From Mesorhizobium australicum (GTDB taxonomy: Bacteria; Pseudomonadota; Alphaproteobacteria; Rhizobiales; Rhizobiaceae), in assembly GCF_900177325.1 (NCBI RefSeq), contig NZ_FXBL01000004.1:558001-622000 (forward strand): 64,000 bases of DNA, read 5' to 3'. Under the pieces are notes generated by a model. It did not search any database. It was not told where the DNA came from and saw only the letters and a list, made by a program, of their open reading frames with translations. This document shows, one piece after another, positions 44,869 through 52,519 of the stretch (its first letter is position 1; each line of letters starts with the position of its first letter). The position numbers were made by a program, and so were the translations under genes.

Positions 44869-44955
44869 CTTCGCTCCTTTGAAGGGCTACGATGAACCAG
44901 AAATCTTCCGCTCCCAGTTAAGCCTGTTTGGTCCCATTACCGCTGACGCCGAACA

Positions 44956-45540
44956 GGGATCGCCCTCGGTGCCGGAGGTGTAGAGCAGCAGCGCGTCCGC
45001 ATCGGGATGCGCGTCGGGCGCGGCGGCATGGCTGCCGAGATGCGGCGAAAGGAAGTCCTCTAACGCGACCGCGCCGTCGCGCGGGCCGCCGCAGGACACG
45101 ATCGTCGCGGACGGTCCGGCCAGCTCGACCATCATCCGCGCATGCGCGAAGCCGCGATAGGAGGCGGATGCGAAGACGATCGCGGGCCTTGCCTGCGCGA
45201 CGATGAAGGAGACCTCCTTGCGGCGATAGATCGGGATGACCGGGTTGGCGACCGCGCCGATGCGCAGCGCGGCGAGCGCGACCAGGATAGCCTCGATGCC
45301 GTTGGGCAACTGGTAGGAGACGACGTCGCCGGTTTTCACGCCCGTCGCGAGGAGGGCCGCCGCGAGCGCCTCGGCGCGCGCGGCGAGATCGGCATAGGAG
45401 AGGCGCGTCGCGCCGTGAACGACGGCGGTGCGGCCGCCCGCCTCCGCCTCCGCCGCGGCGCGCCGCAGATGCGTCCACAGCAGCGGCGCTGCCTCGTTCG
45501 CCGCACCGGTCGCGGCGCGCATGATCTCGCGCGGCGTCAT
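44956..45540 (-). pseudogene. Acyl-CoA synthetase (AMP-binding), cut by the IS after its P-loop
   Basis: The first 195 codons from ATG 45540 (MTPREIMRAATGAANEAAPLLW) look intact: LSYADLAARAEALAAALLATGVKTGDVVSYQLPNG and the ATP motif LLLYTSGTEGDP. At 44955 the frame enters the insertion sequence and ends after about 20 unrelated residues. The C-terminal two thirds, including the acyl- and CoA-binding lid, are absent from the window. It belonged to the TetR-controlled cluster on the right, as shown by the shared operator upstream. Confidence 0.85.
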
Positions 45541-45621
45541 GCACCAGTCCTGCTGTCGAACGCCGATCGCGGCATCCGGGCGGTGGTCAATGTCACGCGG
45601 GCTCCTCCCCGGCGAATGGCA

Positions 45622-45639
45622 ACCGACCATTCGGTAGGT
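45622..45639. promoter_or_regulatory. TetR-type palindrome (ACCGACC-N4-GGTAGGT)
   Basis: ACCGACCATTCGGTAGGT has ACC-n-ACC arms facing GGT-n-GGT. It lies upstream of the broken acyl-CoA synthetase and downstream of the SDR. The same 21-bp neighbourhood, with only two differences, recurs upstream of the tetR gene at 47246-47263. Confidence 0.6.
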
Positions 45640-45692
45640 AAAATAGAACAGCAGTTAGAAACCGGAGTCAACCGCGCCGGCAAGAAATTCTA

Positions 45693-46541
45693 TCAGGTGT
45701 TCAGAAGTCGGCCGGATATCTGCGCCGCCGAGGAGGCGCGCATGGCGCGGATCGGCGCGGTGAGGCCGCCGTCGGCGAGGATGACCTGTCCGGTGAGGAA
45801 CGAGCCCCAGCCCGATGCGAGGAACAGCGCGACCGAGGCGATGTCCGACGGCACGCCAGAGCGCTGCAGCGGCGTGGCATCCTCGATCTCGTCCCATTTG
45901 TCGTCGTCGAACCGGTCGAGCATGCGCGGCGTGCGCACATAGCCCGGCGCGACGGCGTTGACGCGCACGCCGAGATGGCCGAGCTCGGCGGCCGACGAGC
46001 GGACGAAGTGATGCAGCGCCGCCTTCGCCGCGCCGTAGAGGGCCTGCTTCGGCAGCGCCGAGATGCCGGCGATGGAGCCGACGAGCGTGACGCAGCCGCC
46101 GCCGTTCTCGGCCATCAGCCGCGCGCCAACCTGCACCGTCAGGATGGCGTGCCTGAGATTGATGTCGAGGTTCCGGTCGATCAGCTCGTCCGTGGCGTCG
46201 AGGACGGTGGAGCCGAGCGAGGCGCCGACGATGTTGACGATGCCGTCTATCCTGCCCAGCTCGCGGCGGGCCTGATCGATCAGGCGCTCGACCTCGGCGC
46301 GCTTCGTCACGTCGGCGCTCATGGCGACGCCGTTAAGCTCGGCCGCGACTGTTTTGGCGCGCGAAAGGTCCATGTCGACGCAGACGACGCGCGCGCCGGC
46401 CTGCGACAGGGCATGCGCGCATTGCCGGCCGATGCCGCGCCCGGCGCCGATGACCACATGGCCCTGGCCGCCAAGGCGGGCGAGCGCCATGTAGTCGGGC
46501 ACGGAATCGGGATCGCGGTCCGCAGGGTCGGCCATGGTCAT
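45693..46541 (-). CDS. Short-chain dehydrogenase/reductase
   Basis: The 282-residue SDR has cofactor motif GAGRGIGR, VDMD after beta-2 favouring NAD, NIVGAS in place of NNAG, catalytic Ser/Tyr/Lys in LVGSIAGISALPKQALYGAAKAAL, and LTGQVILADGG. The 46541 ATG overlaps the tetR stop, and ATG 46535 is an alternative. About forty C-terminal residues after the usual end are atypical and low in complexity. Confidence 0.86.
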   Translation of the reverse strand: MTMADPADRDPDSVPDYMALARLGGQGHVVIGAGRGIGRQCAHALSQAGARVVCVDMDLSRAKTVAAELNGVAMSADVTKRAEVERLIDQARRELGRIDGIVNIVGASLGSTVLDATDELIDRNLDINLRHAILTVQVGARLMAENGGGCVTLVGSIAGISALPKQALYGAAKAALHHFVRSSAAELGHLGVRVNAVAPGYVRTPRMLDRFDDDKWDEIEDATPLQRSGVPSDIASVALFLASGWGSFLTGQVILADGGLTAPIRAMRASSAAQISGRLLNT

Positions 46542-47185
46542 TTATCCGGCAGGAAGCCGCGGATGATCAGGGCGGCATAGGCGGAGGCGATCTCCTCCGC
46601 GCTCTGCGGGCCGCCGGGCTTCCACCAGCGCGCCATCCAGTTGAGGCAGGAGATGATGGCGCGCGCGCCGAGCAGCGTGTCGAGGGGCCGGAACTCGCCG
46701 GCGTCGATGCCGGCCTGGATGATGTCGCGCAGCTTCTGCTCGTAGCCGGTGCGCAGCGCGCGCGCCTTGCGCTTCACCTCGGGATCGGTGATCGACTTGT
46801 AGCCCATCGCGGCCGAGATGTAGAAATCGCCGTCGCTCGCCAGGAACTCCGCATGGGCGCGGCAGAAGGCGTCGACCCTGTCGGTGGCCGTCGCGCGGGC
46901 GGCGACGCGCTCGTCGACCAGCCAGCTCAGGCGCTCCAGCGCGATCAGCACGACGGAGGAGTGGATCTCCTCCTTGTCCTTGAAGAAATGGTAGAGCGAT
47001 GCCTTGGTGATGCCGACGGCCGAGGCGAGGTCCTGCATCGAGGCGCCGGCGAAGCCGCCGGACGCGAACAGCTTGGCCGCGTGCGCGAGGATCTCGGAGT
47101 AGCGTCCGCCATCTCCGAAGCGTCCGGCCGCAGCGGACGGCTGGCGCTCCACGGGCTCAGGCTTCTTCGCGGTCTGCGCTGGCAA
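46538..47185 (-). CDS. TetR-family transcriptional regulator
   Basis: The 215-residue regulator has an N-terminal HTH (EILAHAAKLFASGGFAGASMQDLASAVGITKASLYHFFKDKEEI) after a Pro-rich leader and a C-terminal ligand domain. It is co-transcribed with the SDR. A palindrome upstream of its start (47246-47263) is repeated before the synthetase fragment, so it probably represses both and itself, with an acyl-CoA as likely inducer. Confidence 0.9.
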   Translation of the reverse strand: MPAQTAKKPEPVERQPSAAAGRFGDGGRYSEILAHAAKLFASGGFAGASMQDLASAVGITKASLYHFFKDKEEIHSSVVLIALERLSWLVDERVAARATATDRVDAFCRAHAEFLASDGDFYISAAMGYKSITDPEVKRKARALRTGYEQKLRDIIQAGIDAGEFRPLDTLLGARAIISCLNWMARWWKPGGPQSAEEIASAYAALIIRGFLPDK

Positions 47186-47245
47186 GGTCCGTCTCCGGTT
47201 TCAGGCAGCCCTTGATGACAGCCGCACGCTCGCCGGTCAACGGCA

Positions 47246-47263
47246 ACCGACCGTTTGGTAGGC
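47246..47263. promoter_or_regulatory. TetR-type palindrome upstream of tetR
   Basis: ACCGACCGTTTGGTAGGC, 61 bp upstream of the tetR start and between it and the metallo-hydrolase stop. Matches the site at 45622-45639 in 15 of 18 positions and in its GGCA-type left flank. Autoregulation is likely. Confidence 0.6.
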
Positions 47264-47300
47264 TGAAATCCCCGCTTTCACTGCGGCGGAGCGGGGATTT

Positions 47301-48338
47301 CTACCGGAGTGCCTGGTAGAGCGCCGTCCCGCTGCCGGCGGACACGTCGGCGACGGCTCCGAGCCGGACGAGGTGGTTCACGTGCGCCAGCGTCTCGCCG
47401 AGCGCGAAGCCCATATTGTCCGGTCCCTCGATGTGCGGGAACATCGACTTCGAGAGATCGAGCGGCACGCGCGGTGTTCGCAGGAACTCGACCGTGGCGG
47501 CCAGGCGCTTGTCGTGATGCTCGCGCAGTTCGAGGATGCGTTCGGAGATGCCGTAATAGGGCGTGTCGTGCGACGGCAGCACCAGCGCGTCCGGCCGCAC
47601 GTCGGAGAAACTGGGGAAGGACTCGAGATAGTCGCCAAGCGGATCGGCCTTCGGCATCATCTCGTAGACGGCGATGACCGGCGTGATCTTCGGCAGGAGG
47701 TGGTCGCCGGCGATCAGGATATTGGCCTCCTCGTCGAGGAAGGAGGCGTGTTCGAAGGCGTGGCCGCGCGTGACGATGACCCGCCAGGACCGGCCGCCGA
47801 GGCGGACGGTCTCGCCGTCGCGGATCTCGGTGATCCATCCAGGTATCGGCGACGACAGGTTGATGAAACGGTGCCGGCTCTTCACCAGCTTCTGCGCCAC
47901 CGCATCGTCGAAGCCGTTGCGCACGAGGTAGTAGTGATGCGCATCGTTCGAGCCCGGCACGTCGTGCATGTGGCTGACGCGGGCCCACATCCATTCGGCG
48001 AAGGTGCCGACATAGTCGGCGTCGAAGCGCGACACCATCCAGCCGGAGAGACCGATATGGTCGACATGGCCGTGGGTGGCGACCACCCGGCGCACCGGCC
48101 TGCCGCGCATCGGCCCTGCGAGCAGTGCTTCCCAGGCGGCGATGATCTCGGGCGTGGCGCAGCCGGTGTCGATGACCGTCCAGCCGTCGTCCTCCTCCAG
48201 CAGCCAGACATTGACGTGGTTGAGGCGGAACGGCAGCGGCAGCCGCGCCCAGAAAAGGCCGGGCGCGACCTCGCGCGCCTCGCCGGGCGGAGGCGTGTCC
48301 GCCCAGGGAAATTCGAGCTTGCCACGCTTTGCCAGCAT
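47301..48338 (-). CDS. Metallo-beta-lactamase-fold hydrolase
   Basis: The 345-residue MBL-fold protein has metal motif ATHGHVDHIGLSG, INVW-type entry (HVNVWLLEEDDGWTVIDTGC), GDHLLPKITP and SHDTPY for the second metal site. It has no signal peptide. ATG 48338 follows GGGAGGCAGG. Closest in layout to glyoxalase-II/thioesterase-like MBL proteins in acyl-CoA clusters, so hydrolysis of a thioester or lactone is plausible. It precedes tetR and follows the hydratase gene on the same strand. Confidence 0.85.
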   Translation of the reverse strand: MLAKRGKLEFPWADTPPPGEAREVAPGLFWARLPLPFRLNHVNVWLLEEDDGWTVIDTGCATPEIIAAWEALLAGPMRGRPVRRVVATHGHVDHIGLSGWMVSRFDADYVGTFAEWMWARVSHMHDVPGSNDAHHYYLVRNGFDDAVAQKLVKSRHRFINLSSPIPGWITEIRDGETVRLGGRSWRVIVTRGHAFEHASFLDEEANILIAGDHLLPKITPVIAVYEMMPKADPLGDYLESFPSFSDVRPDALVLPSHDTPYYGISERILELREHHDKRLAATVEFLRTPRVPLDLSKSMFPHIEGPDNMGFALGETLAHVNHLVRLGAVADVSAGSGTALYQALR

Positions 48339-48349
48339 CCTGCCTCCCC

Positions 48350-49402
48350 TCAGCCCGCTCCGCGCGGGACAAGCACCCAATAGTCGAGATCGAGCAGGAC
48401 CGAGGGCTCCGCGTCGCTGCCGGGCGCCGGATGCGCGGCGCAGGGCAGGTCCCTGGTGGCGATGGTGCGGACGCGCAGCGCCCCGACGTCGGTCCGATGC
48501 TCGAAGGCGTGGCGGTCGATTATCTCTGACCATGCGTAGACCGTATCGCCGCCCGCGACCGGATTGACGTGCCGGCCACCATTGATCGCCGCGATGAACG
48601 GCGCGTTGGCCAGCCCATTGAAGGAGAGCCCGCGCGCCAGCGAGATGACGTGGCCGCCATAGACGATGCGCCGGCCGAAGCGGCTCGACTTCTGCGCCAG
48701 GCCGTCGAAATGGCCCTTGGCGGTGTTCTGGTAGAGGCGCGTGGCGATCTGGTGCTCGGCCTCCTCGATCGTCATGCCGTCGATATGGTCGATCTTCTCG
48801 CCGACCTGGTAGTCGTCGAACAGGAACGGGCTGCCGGCAAGCGCCGGGTCGTAGGCGGAGAAGTCCAGGCCTTCGGGAATGACGAGATCGCTTCCGGAAA
48901 CCGCGGCCGCGGTCTGCGGGATGACGACTTCCGGTGCCGGCGCGGACTGGTCTCGCTTGTTGACCATCACCCAGCGGACGAAGGTAAGCACTGGCTTACC
49001 GGACGAGTCGTAGCCCGTCGAGCGGACATAGACGATGCCCGTCTTGCCGTTGGCGTTCTCGCGAAGGCCGATGACCGTCGAGCGCGCGGTGAAACTGTCG
49101 CCCGGCCATGCCTGTTCGAGGAAGCGGCACTCGGCATAGCCGAGATTGGCGACCGCGTTGAGCGAGATGTCGGGCACGGTCTTGCCGAAGATGACGTGGA
49201 ACAGGAGCAGGTTGTCGATCGGCGCGCGCCTCAGCCCGAGCGACTGCGCGAAGGCGCCCGACGACTGGACCGCGAAGCGCATTCCGTAGAGGGCCGAGTA
49301 GAGGGACACGTCGCCGGTCGTGACCGTGCGCGGCACGGCGTGGACGATCTCCTGGCCGAGGCGGAAATCCTCGAAGAAATTGCCGGTGGAAGACTTGGCC
49401 AT
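48350..49402 (-). CDS. Double-MaoC acyl-CoA hydratase (mesaconyl-CoA hydratase-like)
   Basis: The 350-residue protein has two hot-dog halves. The first (NFFEDFRLGQEIVHAVPRTVTTGDVSLYSALYGMRFAVQSS) and its long hot-dog helix match mesaconyl-CoA hydratase of the ethylmalonyl-CoA pathway. The second begins FLFDDYQVGEKIDHIDGMTIEEAEHQIATRLYQNTAKGHFD. Mesaconyl-CoA hydratase makes methylmalyl-CoA, the substrate of the lyase encoded immediately upstream. A homologue acting on another branched enoyl-CoA is equally possible. Confidence 0.8.
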   Translation of the reverse strand: MAKSSTGNFFEDFRLGQEIVHAVPRTVTTGDVSLYSALYGMRFAVQSSGAFAQSLGLRRAPIDNLLLFHVIFGKTVPDISLNAVANLGYAECRFLEQAWPGDSFTARSTVIGLRENANGKTGIVYVRSTGYDSSGKPVLTFVRWVMVNKRDQSAPAPEVVIPQTAAAVSGSDLVIPEGLDFSAYDPALAGSPFLFDDYQVGEKIDHIDGMTIEEAEHQIATRLYQNTAKGHFDGLAQKSSRFGRRIVYGGHVISLARGLSFNGLANAPFIAAINGGRHVNPVAGGDTVYAWSEIIDRHAFEHRTDVGALRVRTIATRDLPCAAHPAPGSDAEPSVLLDLDYWVLVPRGAG

Positions 49403-49405
49403 CGG

Positions 49406-50338
49406 TCAGAGTCCGGCCGAGGGCTTCATGCCGGCGAGCTCGGCCCGGTCGATGACGCGCTGGACGAGTCGCACCGTGGCGACGTCGACCATCTGGCCGT
49501 CGACCTGGATGGCGCCGAGGCCCTGCGCCTGCGCCTCGCGATAGGCGGCGACGGCCTTGTAGGCGCGGTCGACCTCGGCCTGCGACGGGCTGAACACCTC
49601 CTGCGCGATCGCCACCTGGCTGGGATGGATCGCCCACTTGCCGACGGCGCCGAGCTGCTGGGCGCGGATGCATTCGGTGCGAAACCAGTCGCCGTCCTTG
49701 AAGTTCACGAACGGCCCGTCGACGGCGTCGAGGCCGTAGGTGCGGGCGGCGACGATCATCTTGTAGCGGGCATAGTGCCAGATATCGCCGGGATAGCCGG
49801 AATCGCCGGCGATGGCGCGCGGATCTATGCCCTGCGAGGCGGAATAGTCGCCCATGCCGAAGATCAGCGCCTCCAGCCGGTCGGACGCGCCCGCGATCTC
49901 CTCGACACGCATGATCGCCTCGGCCTCCTCGATCAGCACCTCGATGCCGATGCGGCGCGTCAGCCCGAGCTTGCCTTCGATCTGGGAGAGCAGGCGGTCG
50001 ACGAAGCGCACGTCGCAGGCGGTGCGGACCTTCGGCACCAGGATGGTGTCGACGTTCTGTCCGGCGCCTTCCACGACGGTGATGACGTCCTCGTAGGCGT
50101 AGTGCGTGTCGAGGTCGTTGATGCGGACGCAGCGCACGGAGCTGCCGAAGTCGAGCGTGTTGAGGGCGTTGACGATCTGGGCGCGCGCGCCGACCTTCGC
50201 GCCGGGCGCGACAGCGTCCTCGAGATCGAGGAAGACGTGGTCGACCTCCATCGCGGCGGCCTTGGCCATCATCTTGTCGCTGGAGCCCGGCACTGCGAGC
50301 TGGCAGCGGCGGAGGCGTTTCGGTCTGGCGTCGGCCAT
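49406..50338 (-). CDS. CitE/HpcH-family lyase (malyl-/methylmalyl-CoA lyase-like)
   Basis: The 310-residue protein begins RCQLAVPGSSDKMMAKAAAMEVDHVFLDLEDAVAP, with metal-binding Asp/Glu. IEVLIEEAEAIMRVEEIA and IFGMGDYSASQG, and the WAIHPSQVAIAQEVF ending, match malyl-CoA/methylmalyl-CoA lyases (Mcl). Mcl splits methylmalyl-CoA into propionyl-CoA and glyoxylate. It is first in the operon, 4 bp before the hydratase gene, with a TetR-type palindrome upstream. Distinct in sequence from the CitE-like enzyme at 14757-15650. Confidence 0.85.
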   Translation of the reverse strand: MADARPKRLRRCQLAVPGSSDKMMAKAAAMEVDHVFLDLEDAVAPGAKVGARAQIVNALNTLDFGSSVRCVRINDLDTHYAYEDVITVVEGAGQNVDTILVPKVRTACDVRFVDRLLSQIEGKLGLTRRIGIEVLIEEAEAIMRVEEIAGASDRLEALIFGMGDYSASQGIDPRAIAGDSGYPGDIWHYARYKMIVAARTYGLDAVDGPFVNFKDGDWFRTECIRAQQLGAVGKWAIHPSQVAIAQEVFSPSQAEVDRAYKAVAAYREAQAQGLGAIQVDGQMVDVATVRLVQRVIDRAELAGMKPSAGL

Positions 50339-50428
50339 GTTCTCTCTCCCTGGCTGCGCGGCGGCGCGACCCTGTCTCGGAGGTCGCCGTGGTCCTGGGA
50401 ATTGACCGCGCAGCGATGCATCCTATAA

Positions 50429-50444
50429 TCTAACCAACGTTAGA
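50429..50444. promoter_or_regulatory. Perfect palindrome TCTAAC-N4-GTTAGA (TetR-type site)
   Basis: TCTAACCAACGTTAGA lies about 90 bp upstream of the lyase gene in the 508-bp divergent gap (50339-50846). The same CTAAC-N4-GTTAG layout occurs at 61040-61053, beside the tetR gene at 61150. A half-site AGTGTTAG occurs at 50726-50733 in the same gap. Confidence 0.6.
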
Positions 50445-50632
50445 ATCCTAGTGAGGCAAGCGTAGAATTTTTCCCTGCCCGGGTCGATGGCGCTTCGAGT
50501 GGAGGTCTACGTTTCCCGCGGGGGAAAGACACGCGCCGGTTCGCCTCGCGGCACGTCGGGGATATCGGCGCGGAAGGGGGCCATCGATGGCCTCGGAAGC
50601 CCGATCAAAGGGATGTGAGCGGACTGCAATTT

Positions 50633-50646
50633 CGAACACATGTTCG
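50633..50646. promoter_or_regulatory. Perfect palindrome CGAACA-CA-TGTTCG in the divergent promoter
   Basis: CGAACACATGTTCG lies in the AT-rich half of the 508-bp gap, about 200 bp before the Liv operon start. Further related words follow (AACACTTG near 50674, CGAACAAGTGTT near 50718). The pattern suggests a regulator site different from the CTAAC palindrome. No other gene is seen in the gap. Confidence 0.45.
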
Positions 50647-50846
50647 CTTCTTATATGTGTATTTTCAAACACTTGATTGGCATTTGACGAAATTCCGAGA
50701 ACGATGGTGACAAACTTTCGAACAAGTGTTAGAGTTTTGAAAATGCTCCGGACGGCAACAGGTCGAACCGAGGGGCGGGAGGAAAAACCGATGTACCCAG
50801 CAGGCTCACTGATCGATGTCGCGCGCCCTGAGGGCACGCTCTGATC

Positions 50847-51629
50847 ATGCTGCACGTCGACGACATCCAGCTTGCATTCGGCGGCGTCAAGGCGCTGTCG
50901 GGCGTCAGCGTCCACGCCGACAAGGGCAAGATCACGGCGGTGATCGGACCCAACGGGGCGGGCAAGACCAGCCTGTTCAACGTCATCTCAGGTTTCTACC
51001 GGCCGCAGAGCGGCAAGGTGACGCTCGACGGCGAGGACATCTCGCCGCTCAAGCCGCATGCGCGCGCCTATCGCGGCATGTCGCGCACCTTCCAGAACAT
51101 CGCGCTGTTCCACGGCATGACCGTGCTCGACAACATCAAGCTCGGCGCCCACACCAACCTCAGGAGCGGCGTGATCTCCGCCGGCCTGCGCCTGCCGCTG
51201 ACCCGCAACGAGGAGGCGAAGCTCGACGAGGAGATCCAGCGCGAGGTGGTCGGCCTGCTCGAACTCGACCACGTGCAGCATCATCACGTCGAGGATCTCG
51301 CCTACGGCCTGCAGAAGCGGGTGGAACTCGCCCGCGCCCTCGTCATGAAGCCGAAGATCCTGCTGCTCGACGAGCCGGTGGCCGGCATGAACCGCGAGGA
51401 GAAGCGCGAGATGAGCCGTTTCGTGCTCGGCGTGAAGAAGGACTGGAACACGACCGTGCTGCTGATCGAGCACGACATGAGCATGGTGATGGGTATCTCC
51501 GACCATGTCGTCGTGCTGTCCTTCGGCAAGCCGATCGCCTCGGGCACACCGGACGAGGTCCGCGCCAACCCGGATGTGATCAAGGCCTATCTCGGCGGCG
51601 CCGACGAGCCCGCCAGGACTGCGGCGTGA
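50847..51629 (+). CDS. livG: Branched-chain-type ABC transporter ATP-binding protein (LivG-like, system 2)
   Basis: The 260-residue ATPase has Walker A GPNGAGKTS near residue 35, Q-loop region MSRTFQNIALF, signature DLAYGLQKRVELARAL and Walker B KILLLDEPVAGMN. First gene of a second Liv importer, in the order ATPase, permease, permease, receptor, ATPase. The weak upstream RBS (no clear GGAG near 50847) is odd for a first gene. ATG 50847 is chosen because it gives the standard N-terminus. Confidence 0.9.
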   Translation: MLHVDDIQLAFGGVKALSGVSVHADKGKITAVIGPNGAGKTSLFNVISGFYRPQSGKVTLDGEDISPLKPHARAYRGMSRTFQNIALFHGMTVLDNIKLGAHTNLRSGVISAGLRLPLTRNEEAKLDEEIQREVVGLLELDHVQHHHVEDLAYGLQKRVELARALVMKPKILLLDEPVAGMNREEKREMSRFVLGVKKDWNTTVLLIEHDMSMVMGISDHVVVLSFGKPIASGTPDEVRANPDVIKAYLGGADEPARTAA

Positions 51630-51637
51630 GGTAGACC

Positions 51638-52519
51638 ATGAGCCCGCTGCAGCAGTTCATCGAATACTCCATCGTCGGCATCGCGGCCGGCGGCATCTAT
51701 GCGCTCATCGCGCTCGGCATCATCCTCATCTTCAAGTCGTCGCGGACGTTCAACTTTGCGATGGGCGAGATGATGATGCTGTCGGCCTATTTCTTCTACG
51801 CCGCCGCCGTCACCTTCGCGCTCGGACCCGTGCTCGGCATGATCGTGGCGCTGATCTGCTCGATCGTCGTCGCGCTCGTGATCGAACGCGTGGCGATCCG
51901 GCCGATGCTCGGCCGTCCGTTCATCGCGGTGGTGATGGTGACGTTCGGCATCGGCTCGATCATCCGCGGCATCGTCGGCATGATATGGGGACCGAACGAC
52001 CTGCAGATCCCGGCGATCCTGTCGCGTTCGCCGGTAATGCTCGGCGACATCTTCGTGCCCGGCAAGACGGCGCGGGCCTTCGCCATCGCGGTGGTCATCG
52101 TCGTGGGTCTCATTGCCTATCTGCGCTACTCGCGCGCCGGCGTGGCGCTGCGCGCGGCGGCGGCGGACGCGGTGACCGCCTACTCGATGGGCATGGACGT
52201 GCGCCGCATCATTTCCTTTACCTGGGTGCTGGCGGCGATCACCGGCTGCATCAGCGGCGTGCTGATGGCCAACGTCAATACGCTCACGCCGCATCTCGGC
52301 CTCGTCGCGCTCAATGTGCTGGCGGTCGTCATTCTCGGCGGCATGAACTCGATCGGCGGCGTGCTGATCGCAGGCTTCATCATCGGCTGGCTGGAGGCGG
52401 TCACCGGCTTGTTCCTGCCCACCGAGTTCCGCGAGATCACGCCCTACATCCTGGCGCTCGTCGTGCTGCTCGTGCGGCCCACCGGCCTGTTCGGCACCAA
52501 GGAAATCGAGAGGATCTGA
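51638..52519 (+). CDS. livH: Branched-chain-type ABC transporter permease (LivH-like, system 2)
   Basis: The 293-residue membrane protein starts SPLQQFIEYSIVGIAAGGIYALIALGIILIFKSSRTFNFAMGEMMM. This is the LivH start, with a variant NFA(M/Q)GE motif. It contains VILGGMNSIGGVLIAGF, the ATPase-contact loop. The stop overlaps the livM start by one base (TGATG). Confidence 0.9.
   Translation: MSPLQQFIEYSIVGIAAGGIYALIALGIILIFKSSRTFNFAMGEMMMLSAYFFYAAAVTFALGPVLGMIVALICSIVVALVIERVAIRPMLGRPFIAVVMVTFGIGSIIRGIVGMIWGPNDLQIPAILSRSPVMLGDIFVPGKTARAFAIAVVIVVGLIAYLRYSRAGVALRAAAADAVTAYSMGMDVRRIISFTWVLAAITGCISGVLMANVNTLTPHLGLVALNVLAVVILGGMNSIGGVLIAGFIIGWLEAVTGLFLPTEFREITPYILALVVLLVRPTGLFGTKEIERI

Larger units (their letters stand above)
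43444..44955 (-). mobile_element. IS3-type insertion sequence with 25-bp imperfect inverted repeats
   Basis: The 1512-bp element is bounded by TGTCCGTCGTCAGGG... at 43444 and, on the other strand, TGTTCGGCGTCAGCG... ending at 44955. Nineteen of 25 terminal bases match and both repeats end in TGGGAC. It carries orfA and a frameshifted orfB on the minus strand. Flanking bases (GCA on the left, GGG on the right) show no target duplication. The flanks are also two different broken genes, which points to a deletion or recombination after insertion. Confidence 0.8.

Noticed and set aside
48569..50428. 619-codon open frame on the plus strand
   Set aside because: Antisense to the hydratase and Mcl-like genes, which have strong family motifs. 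Its Asp/Arg/Ala/Val-rich composition is a GC-codon shadow.
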